Origin: Rhodospirillales bacterium
GTDB taxonomy: Bacteria; Pseudomonadota; Alphaproteobacteria; Rhodospirillales; Shumkoniaceae
Length of the DNA stretch: 64,000 nt
Assembly: GCA_014859895.1 (NCBI GenBank)
Contig: JACZKS010000089.1
Coordinates: 26,352-90,351 of the forward strand
Reading direction: 5' to 3'
In this document: piece after piece, positions 41,571 through 49,407 of the stretch
Layout: every line of letters begins with the position of its first letter
Position numbering within the stretch: position 1 is the first letter of the stretch
Translations under genes and position numbers: made by a program
The notes under the pieces: model-generated
Databases searched by the model: none
Told to the model about the DNA's origin: nothing
Seen by the model: only the letters and a program-made list of their open reading frames with translations

Positions 41571-42559
41571 TACAGGAAGAAATCCTCAGAACGTTTTCCG
41601 GCAGGAACGCCGTTGTCACCGGGGGCACCGGCATGATTGGCCGCGAGATTGTCCGCATTCTCGCCGACGCCGGGGCCAGCGTGCGCGTCGTCTCGTTGGA
41701 CCGCTTGAACGTCGATGACCGCGCCGAACACATCCACGGCGACCTGCGCGACTTCAATGTCTGCCAGGAGGTCACGCGCGACATGGACTTCGTTTTCCAT
41801 GTCGCCGGCATCAAAGGATCGGTCGAGGTGACCAAGGCCAAGCCGGCCAGCACCTTCGTTCCCTTCCTGATGATGAACACCAACGTGCTGGAGGCGGCGC
41901 GCCTCAATGGCGCCAGCAAGGTGGTCTACACCAGCACCATCGGCACCTATCCCAGCCGCGAGGTGTTCCGCGAGGACGAGTACGATCTCTTGAGCCATCC
42001 CATGGACATGTTCCCCGGTTGGGCCAAGCGCATGGCCGAACTGCAATGCCAAGCCTATCACGAGCAATACGGCACCGACCGTTTCGCCGTGGTGCGGCCG
42101 TGCAACGTCTATGGTCCGGGCGACAATTTCGATCCCGCCAACGCCATGGTCATCCCCACGCTGATGCAGCGCATCGCCCGCAAGGAAGACCCGGTGACGA
42201 TCTGGGGCGACGGTTCGGCGGTGCGCGATTTTCTGTACAGCACCGATGCGGCCGAAGGGATCATTCTGGCGCTCCACCACGGAACCCGCGGCTCCTTCGT
42301 CAACCTCGGCAGCGGCCAGGGGCACACCATCCGCGAGCTCGTGGAAGCGCTGCGTTCCTTCCTCGACTTCAACTACCAGTTCGACACCACCAAGCCGGCC
42401 GGCTTTCCCCGCCGCGTCATGGACATGACGCGGGCCCGCGAATGGATCGGCTTCGAGGCCGCCACCAGCCTGCGCGACGGGCTCCAGAAGACGTGGGCGT
42501 GGTTCATGGCCAACCAGACAGAATATCTGCATCGCAAGAACTATTGGACCGAGGCATGA
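41567..42559 (+). CDS. GDP-fucose-synthase-like SDR lacking the catalytic Tyr
   Basis: A 330-residue extended SDR. TGGTGMIGREIVRILADAGA is the coenzyme motif. VVYTSTIGTYPSREVFREDE is the Ser strand. The YxxxK site reads P150-G-W-A-K154 (DMFPGWAKRMAELQCQAYHE), so Tyr is replaced by Pro. VRPCNVYGPGDNFDPANAMV and WGDGSAVRDFLYSTDAAEGI are the typical GDP-fucose-synthase-like motifs. It overlaps neighbours by ATGA on both sides. A reductase or epimerase role is expected from the family, but the missing Tyr argues for modified chemistry or a structural role. Confidence 0.83.
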   Translation: MIQEEILRTFSGRNAVVTGGTGMIGREIVRILADAGASVRVVSLDRLNVDDRAEHIHGDLRDFNVCQEVTRDMDFVFHVAGIKGSVEVTKAKPASTFVPFLMMNTNVLEAARLNGASKVVYTSTIGTYPSREVFREDEYDLLSHPMDMFPGWAKRMAELQCQAYHEQYGTDRFAVVRPCNVYGPGDNFDPANAMVIPTLMQRIARKEDPVTIWGDGSAVRDFLYSTDAAEGIILALHHGTRGSFVNLGSGQGHTIRELVEALRSFLDFNYQFDTTKPAGFPRRVMDMTRAREWIGFEAATSLRDGLQKTWAWFMANQTEYLHRKNYWTEA

Positions 42560-43089
42560 CGGCCATGGCTGCGTTGCAGGTTGAGGACACTCCGCTCGCC
42601 AAGGTCAAGCTGATCACGCCACCCACGGTGTTCGAGGATTTCCGCGGCTCCTACGTGGAGATCTACAATCGCGACCTCTACCGCGCGGCGGGCATCGACC
42701 AGGATTTTCTGCAGGACGACGTGTCCACCTCGACCCGCCATGTCCTGCGAGGCCTGCACGGCGACGACAGGACGTGGAAGCTCATCTCCTGCCTCCACGG
42801 AAAATTCTATCTGGTGGTGCTCGATCTGGATGCGGATTCGCCGACCCGCGGCCAATGGACCAGTGTCACCCTTTCCGAATCGAACCGCCGTCAGGTGCTG
42901 ATTCCGCCCCGGCACGCCAACGGGCATGTCGTCTTAAGCGAGGTCGCCCTGTTCCACTACAAGCAGACCACTCAGTACGACCGCGCCAGCCAGTTCACGG
43001 TCATGTGGAACGACCCGCGCCACAACATCTTCTGGCCGGTCGCCACGCCCATTCTGTCGCCCCGCGACCGCGGAGCCCCCGATGCCTGA
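42556..43089 (+). CDS. dTDP-4-dehydrorhamnose 3,5-epimerase-like cupin (RmlC/DdahB family)
   Basis: A 177-residue cupin. VFEDFRGSYVEIYNRDLYRA and DFLQDDVSTSTRHVLRGLHG contain the RmlC catalytic-His motif RGLH (H68). WKLISCLHGKFYLVVLDL and RQVLIPPRHANGHVVLSEVA, then LFHYKQTTQYD, complete the fold. In this setting it resembles the 3,5-epimerases of 4-keto-6-deoxy-heptose pathways (DdahB/MlghB) more than rhamnose synthesis, because RmlA, RmlB and RmlD are absent. It is coupled to the SDR before it (ATGA) and overlaps the next gene by 8 bp. Confidence 0.85.
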   Translation: MTAMAALQVEDTPLAKVKLITPPTVFEDFRGSYVEIYNRDLYRAAGIDQDFLQDDVSTSTRHVLRGLHGDDRTWKLISCLHGKFYLVVLDLDADSPTRGQWTSVTLSESNRRQVLIPPRHANGHVVLSEVALFHYKQTTQYDRASQFTVMWNDPRHNIFWPVATPILSPRDRGAPDA

Positions 43090-44647
43090 AGCGCCGTCGC
43101 TGCCGCCGCAGGTCGTTGCCGCCCTTCAGCGCCATCTCGCCGACCGCGGCGATCCGGCGAAGGCCCGCGAAGCGGCACAGCAATTGGCGAGCCAGCACCA
43201 GTGGCTCGCGGCGGCCGGCATCATGCGCCACGTCCTGACCCTCGGGCCGGTGGCGATGGAGGATCTGACCTCCTATGCCAATTGCCTGATATCGGGAGGG
43301 GATATCGAAGGCGCCCGCCGCCTGGTTCAGGATGTGGCGGGCCAGCAGGAGGCGGTGCGGAAGCTCGCACGGGTTTTCTATGGGGCGGCGGCCCTGGCGT
43401 TCGCCAAGGGCCGACAGACCGAAGCCGAAAGCATCGCCGACCTGTTCCTGCCCCACGAACCCTATGGGCGGCGGATCCTGGGATTGGAGGTGCCGGCCGA
43501 CGACGTGGCCCGCCCCTCGGCGATGGAAGATGCGGTCGTCGCCGACTTCATTCTTCACGCTATTGCCGACTCCGCGGCCGGCCGGCTGGTGCCGGCGGGG
43601 AAGGGAGCGGCGCGTGCGGCGTATGAAGAGGCTTTCGCCCCGCACCGTAATCGTCGCGTTCTCATCATTCATCGCGATCACTATTACCCACGAAAGGACT
43701 CCGATCGCACCCCCGGTCCCGACTATTTCCTGGAAAGCGCCATCGAGGCCGGCCTTGACGCCCGCGTCATCCGCTCGGATTTCGCCTGCGCCATTCCCGC
43801 GGCGGCCGATCGGCCCGCCGCCGCCGCTGAAGAGGCGGAGATCCGCGCAACGATTGAAACGTGGCGGCCGGAAGTGATCGTCTACGACGCGTTCGGTGGC
43901 GCCGGCCGCGAATCCATGACCGAGTGCATCCGGGATCTGCGCCGGCGTCAGAAATTTCAGGTGGTCGGCCTGTTCCATGACGTGTGGAGCGATGCCATTC
44001 GCGAGGTCATTGCCCGGGCGGCCGATGATCTCGACGCCGTGTGGTTTTTCGACCCGGTCGCGACGTCGCCGCAGTTGCGGGGGGTCGCCCGCGGCGTCGC
44101 GACGGTGCCGCCGATCCCCGAGCGGCCGTTCAGGGAGGCTCGGCAGAGAACCACGCCCTCACGTGACCTGGGCTTCATGGGCAGCATCTCCATCAGCAAC
44201 CACATTCGCGGGCTGTGGTTGATGGAAATGCGCCGCCGCGGCATCCCCATTGATGTCGTCACCGGCTTTCCCTTTTCCCCGGAAGCCTATCGCACCATCG
44301 CCGGGTTCGCCGGGTTCCTGGCCAGTTGCAGAGTCTCTCTGTGCATTTGTGGGCGGAACTCGGAGGAGGCCGCCATTCCCGCCCGTATTTGGGAGGGCAT
44401 CTTCGCCAAGTCGGTGCTTCTGGAGGACGATACCTCCCATGTGCGTCACCTGCTGACCCCGTTCGCCCACTATATTCCCTTCCGCACCATCGACGAACTG
44501 GCCTTCTATGCCGACTTCCTGGCGCGCCGCGACGACATTCGCGAGGCCATCGCCACCCACGCCCTGGAGTTCGTGCGCGAAGCCTATCCGGCGGTGCGCA
44601 TCTGGCACGCCGTGCTGGAAACGGCGGCGAAGGCGCGCCAACCATGA
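43082..44647 (+). CDS. Glycosyltransferase-like protein with helical N-terminal extension
   Basis: A 521-residue protein. The first 180 residues are helical and repeat-like (ASQHQWLAAAGIMRHVLTLG, LTSYANCLISGGDIEGARRL), reminiscent of TPR-type scaffolds. The remainder has a GT-B-like layout: VLIIHRDHYYPRKDSDRTPG at about 192, then WRPEVIVYDAFGGAGRESMT and a C-terminal half with DLGFMGSISISNHIRGLWLM and IPARIWEGIFAKSVLLEDDT, similar to the Glyco_trans_1_2/DUF3880 group (the family motif for a spore-maturation-like glycosyltransferase). It is the only glycosyltransferase in the operon. The N-terminal extension may bind an acceptor protein (inference). Confidence 0.7.
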   Translation: MPEAPSLPPQVVAALQRHLADRGDPAKAREAAQQLASQHQWLAAAGIMRHVLTLGPVAMEDLTSYANCLISGGDIEGARRLVQDVAGQQEAVRKLARVFYGAAALAFAKGRQTEAESIADLFLPHEPYGRRILGLEVPADDVARPSAMEDAVVADFILHAIADSAAGRLVPAGKGAARAAYEEAFAPHRNRRVLIIHRDHYYPRKDSDRTPGPDYFLESAIEAGLDARVIRSDFACAIPAAADRPAAAAEEAEIRATIETWRPEVIVYDAFGGAGRESMTECIRDLRRRQKFQVVGLFHDVWSDAIREVIARAADDLDAVWFFDPVATSPQLRGVARGVATVPPIPERPFREARQRTTPSRDLGFMGSISISNHIRGLWLMEMRRRGIPIDVVTGFPFSPEAYRTIAGFAGFLASCRVSLCICGRNSEEAAIPARIWEGIFAKSVLLEDDTSHVRHLLTPFAHYIPFRTIDELAFYADFLARRDDIREAIATHALEFVREAYPAVRIWHAVLETAAKARQP

Positions 44648-45717
44648 GCATCGCCAACGATCCGTCGTTTTTGGACAGCGACCTTCGTAAGGTGCTGGAG
44701 GGCCTGCCCTTCGGATATGTCGACGTCGGTGCGCGCGGCGGCGCGCAGACCCACTGCGACCCGGTGGCCGAATGGACCTCGGTGATGCTTTTCGAGCCGG
44801 ATGTCTCGTGCATCGAGGATATCAAGGCGTCACTGGGACGGCGCTGGAAGCAGACGGCCGTCGAGCCGGTGGGGTTGGGCGCGCGGTCGGGCCCGGCGAC
44901 CCTTCATCTCTGCGCGCACGGCGTCAATCATTCGCTGTTCACGGTCAATCCGGCCTTCCGCGACCGCTATGGCGTCAAATCGTTGGCGGATGCCGGGACG
45001 GCGCCCATCGAACTTGCCACCCTCGATGAGGTCCTGTTCGAGCGACACGCGGAAGACTCCCAGTGGGGGGAATTCCTCAAGCTGGACGCCCAGGGCGCCG
45101 AGATCGATATCCTGGAGGGTGCGGCGCGCACGTTGACCGAGCGCACCGTGGTCGTCCTCGCCGAGTTCAGCTTCATTGAGATCTATCGCGACCAGCCCTG
45201 CTTTTCAGAACTCGAACGCTTTCTGGCTGAGCGGGGGTTTACCTTCTACGGCTTCCATTCGATCCAGGGGTGGTCGCGCAAGTTCCTGGACAAGCGCGCG
45301 GCGCTTGGGCGGGAACGGCTGTGCTTCGGCGATGCCGTCTTCTTTCGCGATCCGCTGCCGTCGTCGGCGCGGACCCAGGCTCTTACCTTGCGCCAGTGGC
45401 AGGCGCTCTATCTGGCCGCCCTGCTCCTGGAGTTCCATGATTTCGCCATCGAGGTTGCGACCGAGGCGCCCTTCCCAGTCGACGAGGCCGATCGGCTGAT
45501 CGCCCTGGCACAGAGCCAAGCCCGCCATACTCCCGAAGAGGCGGTGGCCGACGTCGAGGCCCTGCTGGCCCGCATGAAGGCGTCGCCGGCCGAGGCCGGC
45601 CTGGAACTGTGCCGGTTCATCGATACCCACCGCTCGCTCTTCGATGTTGCCGACGCCGCTCTGCCCCGGTCCGAACCGGTGCCGCGGGGGCGACGGAAGA
45701 CGGCGACAACGCAATAA
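44644..45717 (+). CDS. FkbM family methyltransferase with long C-terminal extension
   Basis: A 357-residue protein. About residues 20-215 form the FkbM domain: GLPFGYVDVGARGGAQTHCD (SAM motif), SVMLFEPDVSCIEDIKASLG, FLKLDAQGAEIDILEGAART (the family LKIDvEGaE motif, here LKLDAQGAE) and VLAEFSFIEIYRDQPCFSEL. The last 140 residues are helical and of unknown function. FkbM proteins O-methylate sugars and polyketides. It is the last gene of the 13-gene operon, coupled by ATGA, and converges with the aldolase gene (7-bp gap). Confidence 0.85.
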   Translation: MSIANDPSFLDSDLRKVLEGLPFGYVDVGARGGAQTHCDPVAEWTSVMLFEPDVSCIEDIKASLGRRWKQTAVEPVGLGARSGPATLHLCAHGVNHSLFTVNPAFRDRYGVKSLADAGTAPIELATLDEVLFERHAEDSQWGEFLKLDAQGAEIDILEGAARTLTERTVVVLAEFSFIEIYRDQPCFSELERFLAERGFTFYGFHSIQGWSRKFLDKRAALGRERLCFGDAVFFRDPLPSSARTQALTLRQWQALYLAALLLEFHDFAIEVATEAPFPVDEADRLIALAQSQARHTPEEAVADVEALLARMKASPAEAGLELCRFIDTHRSLFDVADAALPRSEPVPRGRRKTATTQ

Positions 45718-45724
45718 GCGGCTG

Positions 45725-46786
45725 CTATGCGGCCTTTCCAAACCCCGCATAACCGTTGCGAAATTCGGCGCCTTTGCCGGAGATCTCGGCAGCCCCGCCG
45801 ATCGCCGGGTTGGTGAACCACGGCACTGCGCCCTCGTCGGTCAATCGGTTGATGTCTTCCATGTAGGAAACGCCGCTATTCCGAAGTTCGGCAGCCATGG
45901 CGTCGAGATCGGGGAAGCTTTGAAAAGCCTGCCACCAGATGGCCCGCCCGGCCAAATAGCCGGAAGCGCCGGCCCGGTAGGCGTACGTCAGCACGCGCTT
46001 GAACTCGGCCATTCCCGCGCCCGCCGAAAGCATGACCCAAGGCCGGCCAGCCAACCGGCCGAGTTCGTCGAAAAGCGCCTGTGTTTCGCCGACGATTCGC
46101 GGATTGCCGGTTTGCGGGTCCGCAATCGCCGCCGCGGGAACCGGGCTTTCCAGCTTGAACACGTCGATGCCGAATTCGGGCGCGGCGAAATCGGCCACAC
46201 TTTGCAGAACCAGGTCGGGTTGCTTGTCTTTGTGCTCGACGTAGTCTTTCGTCTGGTGAACGTCGCCCTTGAGAGGATAGACCAGAAGCTCGAAGACGAA
46301 GGGGATGTCATAGATTCTGCAGGCATTGCCGATACGCCGCACGAAGTCCTTTTGCCGGTCTTTTACCGACGTCCCGGCGTCAGGCCGGTACCAGGCCAGG
46401 ACTTTTACCGCGTCCGCACCGGTACGCTTGATCTTCTCGACACTCCAATGATCGATTTCGGAGCTGACGCGGCCTTCCGGCGTTTCCTGAAACAACGAAT
46501 CCTCCAGCGTCAGAATGAGTCCCTGAGCCGGATTGACGAATTGAATCGTCTGGGGATAGGCGACGTGGGGATCGAGCAGCACGGCTGAGGCATAGGGCGC
46601 CAATTCGCGGACCAGCACGGCCTTGACGGCGGCCACATCGTCATAAGGCGCTTCGTCAACGCCGCGCCTGGATTTGATGTAGTTCTTGATCGGAGGACGC
46701 TGATCCACGGCGGTCATCTTGAATCGGCCGCGGCTGTCGGAGAGACGACGCAAGCCCCATAACTTTCCTGCGGAAATCGTGCTCAT
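45725..46786 (-). CDS. LacD/YihT-type class I aldolase (candidate 6-deoxy-6-sulfofructose-1-phosphate aldolase)
   Basis: A 353-residue TIM-barrel aldolase. KMTAVDQRPPIKNYIK matches the N-terminal AVDQR motif of LacD and YihT. ELAPYASAVLLDPHVAYPQT is a shared strand. FGIDVFKLESP contains K211, the expected Schiff-base lysine (YihT LYKVEMP). GASGYLAGRAIWWQAF contains R281, equivalent to the arginine that YihT uses at its sulfonate-bearing substrate (GFLAGRAVW). It overlaps the kinase gene by ATGA. Tagatose-1,6-bisphosphate aldolase is the main alternative. The operon context (YihV-like kinase, GabD-like dehydrogenase) favours cleavage to dihydroxyacetone phosphate and 3-sulfolactaldehyde. About 35 residues longer than YihT. 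Confidence 0.78.
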   Translation of the reverse strand: MSTISAGKLWGLRRLSDSRGRFKMTAVDQRPPIKNYIKSRRGVDEAPYDDVAAVKAVLVRELAPYASAVLLDPHVAYPQTIQFVNPAQGLILTLEDSLFQETPEGRVSSEIDHWSVEKIKRTGADAVKVLAWYRPDAGTSVKDRQKDFVRRIGNACRIYDIPFVFELLVYPLKGDVHQTKDYVEHKDKQPDLVLQSVADFAAPEFGIDVFKLESPVPAAAIADPQTGNPRIVGETQALFDELGRLAGRPWVMLSAGAGMAEFKRVLTYAYRAGASGYLAGRAIWWQAFQSFPDLDAMAAELRNSGVSYMEDINRLTDEGAVPWFTNPAIGGAAEISGKGAEFRNGYAGFGKAA

Positions 46787-47691
46787 CCGGCTTGTTCTCC
46801 AAGAAAATTGTCAACGTCGGCGGCCGAGGGAATCCCCGCCCGGCCGCCGGGTTTGGTACATTTCAGGGCGGCAACCGCCTGCGCATATCGGATCGCCGCG
46901 TCTTCCACGAACCCCGTTGCCAAGGTGAGAGCGAAGGCCCCGTGGAAGACGTCGCCGGCGCCTAGCGTATCGACGACCGGCACCCTGAAAGCGGGGGTGC
47001 GCGTCAATTTTCCGCTTCGATCATACCACCAGGTGCCGTTGCCACCGTCGGTCACCGCGATCCAGCCTTCCAACCGGTCCCGCGCCATCGCCATTCCTTC
47101 GGCGAGTCGAGCGTCGCCGGTAAAGGCCTCGAGACCCGGGCGGGAAAACAACACGTGGCTGGCGAGAGCGTACGGTGTCCGCAACGTCCCTTCGGGAACC
47201 GCATCGGCATCCAGGATGCGGGGGACGCCGATCTTGGTGGCGGCTTCGAACGCATGAGCCGTTCCTTCCGGCCAACGCATGTCGCCCAGGATGCCGCGGG
47301 CCTTCCCGATGTGCTCAACCGGCAGCCACGAGGGATCCGTCGGCAGCGTCGAATCGGCAAAGGCAATGATCATCCTGGCGCCGTCGGGGTCGACCGCAAC
47401 GGCAGAACAATTCGACGCGGCACCGGCGAAACGCCGGCATGATCCCGTTTCCACGCCATAGGCCTTGATTTCGGCGAGTATGGCGTTTCCGTTTCCGTCG
47501 TCGCCGAGACGGGTCCACAGTTCGGCTTCGCCCCCCAAACGGGCCACGGCAACCGCCGCCGTGGCGGCCGGGCCGCCGCCGACTTCCCGGTATCCGGTCG
47601 CAAAGTTCTTGCCGTCCCCGATCGGCAGGCGCGCAACGGCATAGATCTGGTCGAGGACCGCTATGCCAACGCATATGATCCGGGCCGCCAT
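46783..47691 (-). CDS. PfkB-family sugar kinase, YihV-like (candidate 6-deoxy-6-sulfofructose kinase)
   Basis: A 302-residue ribokinase-family protein. EVGGGPAATAAVAVARLGGE (about 36-55) is the substrate/N-terminal PfkB motif, and VVDTLGAGDVFHGAFALTLA (about 239-258) the C-terminal motif with catalytic D247. From memory of E. coli YihV, the segments EVGGGPAATAAVA and AALKCTKPGGRAGIPSAADV are strikingly similar to its own, more than to fructokinase or tagatose kinase. I therefore favour SF kinase, but I could not align the sequences. It lies between the aldolase and the aldehyde dehydrogenase and overlaps both. Confidence 0.8.
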   Translation of the reverse strand: MAARIICVGIAVLDQIYAVARLPIGDGKNFATGYREVGGGPAATAAVAVARLGGEAELWTRLGDDGNGNAILAEIKAYGVETGSCRRFAGAASNCSAVAVDPDGARMIIAFADSTLPTDPSWLPVEHIGKARGILGDMRWPEGTAHAFEAATKIGVPRILDADAVPEGTLRTPYALASHVLFSRPGLEAFTGDARLAEGMAMARDRLEGWIAVTDGGNGTWWYDRSGKLTRTPAFRVPVVDTLGAGDVFHGAFALTLATGFVEDAAIRYAQAVAALKCTKPGGRAGIPSAADVDNFLGEQAG

Positions 47692-49142
47692 CAGATCCCG
47701 CCGATCAGCATGTATTTGATTTCCAGGTAATCCTCGATGCCGTACTTGGACCCTTCCCGGCCCAGCCCGGATTCCTTGTAGCCGCCGAAAGGGGCATTGG
47801 CCGTCGACACCAGACCTTCGTTGACGCCGACCAGACCGTATTCCAGGGCTTCGCCGACCCTGAACACACGGCCGACGTCGCGGGTGTAGAAATAGGCGGC
47901 GAGACCGAACTCCGTATCGTTGGCCATGGCGACGGCCTCCGCCTCGGTCGAAAACCGGTACAGCGGCGCCATCGGCCCGAAGGTCTCGTCGCGGGAAACG
48001 GCCATTTCACGGGTGACGTCGGTCAGAACCGTCGGTTGGAAAAAGTTCCCGCCCAATGCATGGCGGCCGCCACCGCAGGCGACTTTGGCGCCCTTGCCGA
48101 CGGCATCCCGGATATGGTCCTCGACCTTTCGCACCGCCGCGTCATCGATCAGGGGGCCCTGGGTGATGCCTTCGTCCAAGCCGTTGCCGACCACCAACCG
48201 CTTGGCCCGGGCGACAAACTTTTCGGCGAAGGCGTCATAGACGCCCGCCTGCACCAGGATGCGGTTGGCGCAGACGCAGGTCTGGCCGGCGTTGCGGTAC
48301 TTGGCGATGATCGCCCCTTCGACCGCGGCGTCGAGGTCGGCATCATCGAAGACGATGAACGGCGCATTGCCGCCCAGTTCCATTGACACCTTCTTGATCG
48401 TGCCGGCGCATTGGGCCAACAGTTGGCGGCCGATTTCCGTGGAACCGGTGAAGGTCATCTTGCGCACGATGGGATTGGTCGTCAGTTCCCTCGCGATTGC
48501 CCCCGCCGATCCGGTCACCACGTTGAAGACGCCGTCCGGCACCCCGGCGCGGCGCGCCAGTTCGGCCAGGGCCAGGGCAGAGTAGGGAGTGCTGCTCGCC
48601 GGCTTGATGACGATGGAACAGCCGACGGCAAGCGCGGGCGCGGCCTTGCGCGCGATCATCCCGGCGGGAAAATTCCACGGCGTGATGGCGGCGACCACGC
48701 CTACCGGCTCCTTGGTCACGACGATGCGGGCATCGGCCTTGTGGGTCGGGATGATGTCGCCGTAGGCCCGCTGGCCTTCCTCGGCAAACCACTCGAAGAA
48801 GCTCGCGGCGAAGGCGATCTCGCCCCTTGCCTCGGCCAACGGCTTGCCCTGTTCGCAGGTCATCAGGACTCCCAGATCGTCCTGGTTTTCCATCATCAAC
48901 GCCACCAGGCGCCGCAGGACGACGGCGCGCTCACGCGCGGTCTTTGCCCGCCAAGCCGGCATGGCGGCCCGGGCGGCCTCGATGGCACGTCGGGTCTCGT
49001 CGGCGCCCATGCGCGGCACGGTGCCCAACTTCTCGCCGGTTGCCGGGTTGGTGACGTCAAGGGTGGCGCCGTCATTCGCATCGGCCCACATTCCGGCAAC
49101 GTAGCATTTTTCGCGGAAGAGTTTTCGATCGTGAAGATTCAT
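47691..49142 (-). CDS. GabD-like aldehyde dehydrogenase (candidate sulfolactaldehyde or succinate-semialdehyde dehydrogenase)
   Basis: A 483-residue NAD(P)-dependent aldehyde dehydrogenase. WNFPAGMIARKAAPALAVGC is the coenzyme region, FTGSTEIGRQLLAQCAGTIK the Rossmann helix, VSMELGGNAP holds the general base E255 and NAGQTCVCANR the catalytic C289. Two adjacent cysteines around CVC are typical of GabD. The length and the MNLHDRKLFREK N-terminus match GabD and its sulfolactaldehyde-oxidising paralogues. The chosen ATG at 49142 is preferred over a TTG 54 bp upstream. It is the first gene of the three-gene operon ALDH-kinase-aldolase, suggesting oxidation of the aldehyde made by the aldolase. 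Confidence 0.88.
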   Translation of the reverse strand: MNLHDRKLFREKCYVAGMWADANDGATLDVTNPATGEKLGTVPRMGADETRRAIEAARAAMPAWRAKTARERAVVLRRLVALMMENQDDLGVLMTCEQGKPLAEARGEIAFAASFFEWFAEEGQRAYGDIIPTHKADARIVVTKEPVGVVAAITPWNFPAGMIARKAAPALAVGCSIVIKPASSTPYSALALAELARRAGVPDGVFNVVTGSAGAIARELTTNPIVRKMTFTGSTEIGRQLLAQCAGTIKKVSMELGGNAPFIVFDDADLDAAVEGAIIAKYRNAGQTCVCANRILVQAGVYDAFAEKFVARAKRLVVGNGLDEGITQGPLIDDAAVRKVEDHIRDAVGKGAKVACGGGRHALGGNFFQPTVLTDVTREMAVSRDETFGPMAPLYRFSTEAEAVAMANDTEFGLAAYFYTRDVGRVFRVGEALEYGLVGVNEGLVSTANAPFGGYKESGLGREGSKYGIEDYLEIKYMLIGGI

Positions 49143-49407
49143 GGCGAGCCCCGCCGATTGGCCGTAAAAAACAGACATGACTTGCCATAAACGCAAGGCA
49201 TCCCTGGCCGAGGTTGGGCCGGAATTCTGCGGGGGGTCTTTTTCGCTGCCAACCTGATTCGAGTCATCCTTTTCCTGGTTTTCTTCTCAGGAATAGGAGG
49301 GGGAGGTCATTGCCGCGCTGTTGTCGGAGCCATGGCCACCTTGCGCGGCGGCTTTCAGGCCGGCTTGCCTCGGGCACCGGGCAAATCCCTGAGCCGGCTC
49401 TCAGGAA
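49143..49407. promoter_or_regulatory. Divergent promoter region between the ALDH and TRAP operons
   Basis: About 265 bp with no supportable gene between two divergent operons that probably share a pathway. I could not identify a convincing operator or -35/-10 pair. It should hold promoters for both directions. Confidence 0.4.

Noticed and set aside
42556..43089. dTDP-rhamnose biosynthesis (RmlC)
   Set aside because: RmlA, RmlB and RmlD are absent and the operon carries heptose kinase and guanylyltransferase homologues; a heptose epimerase is more consistent.
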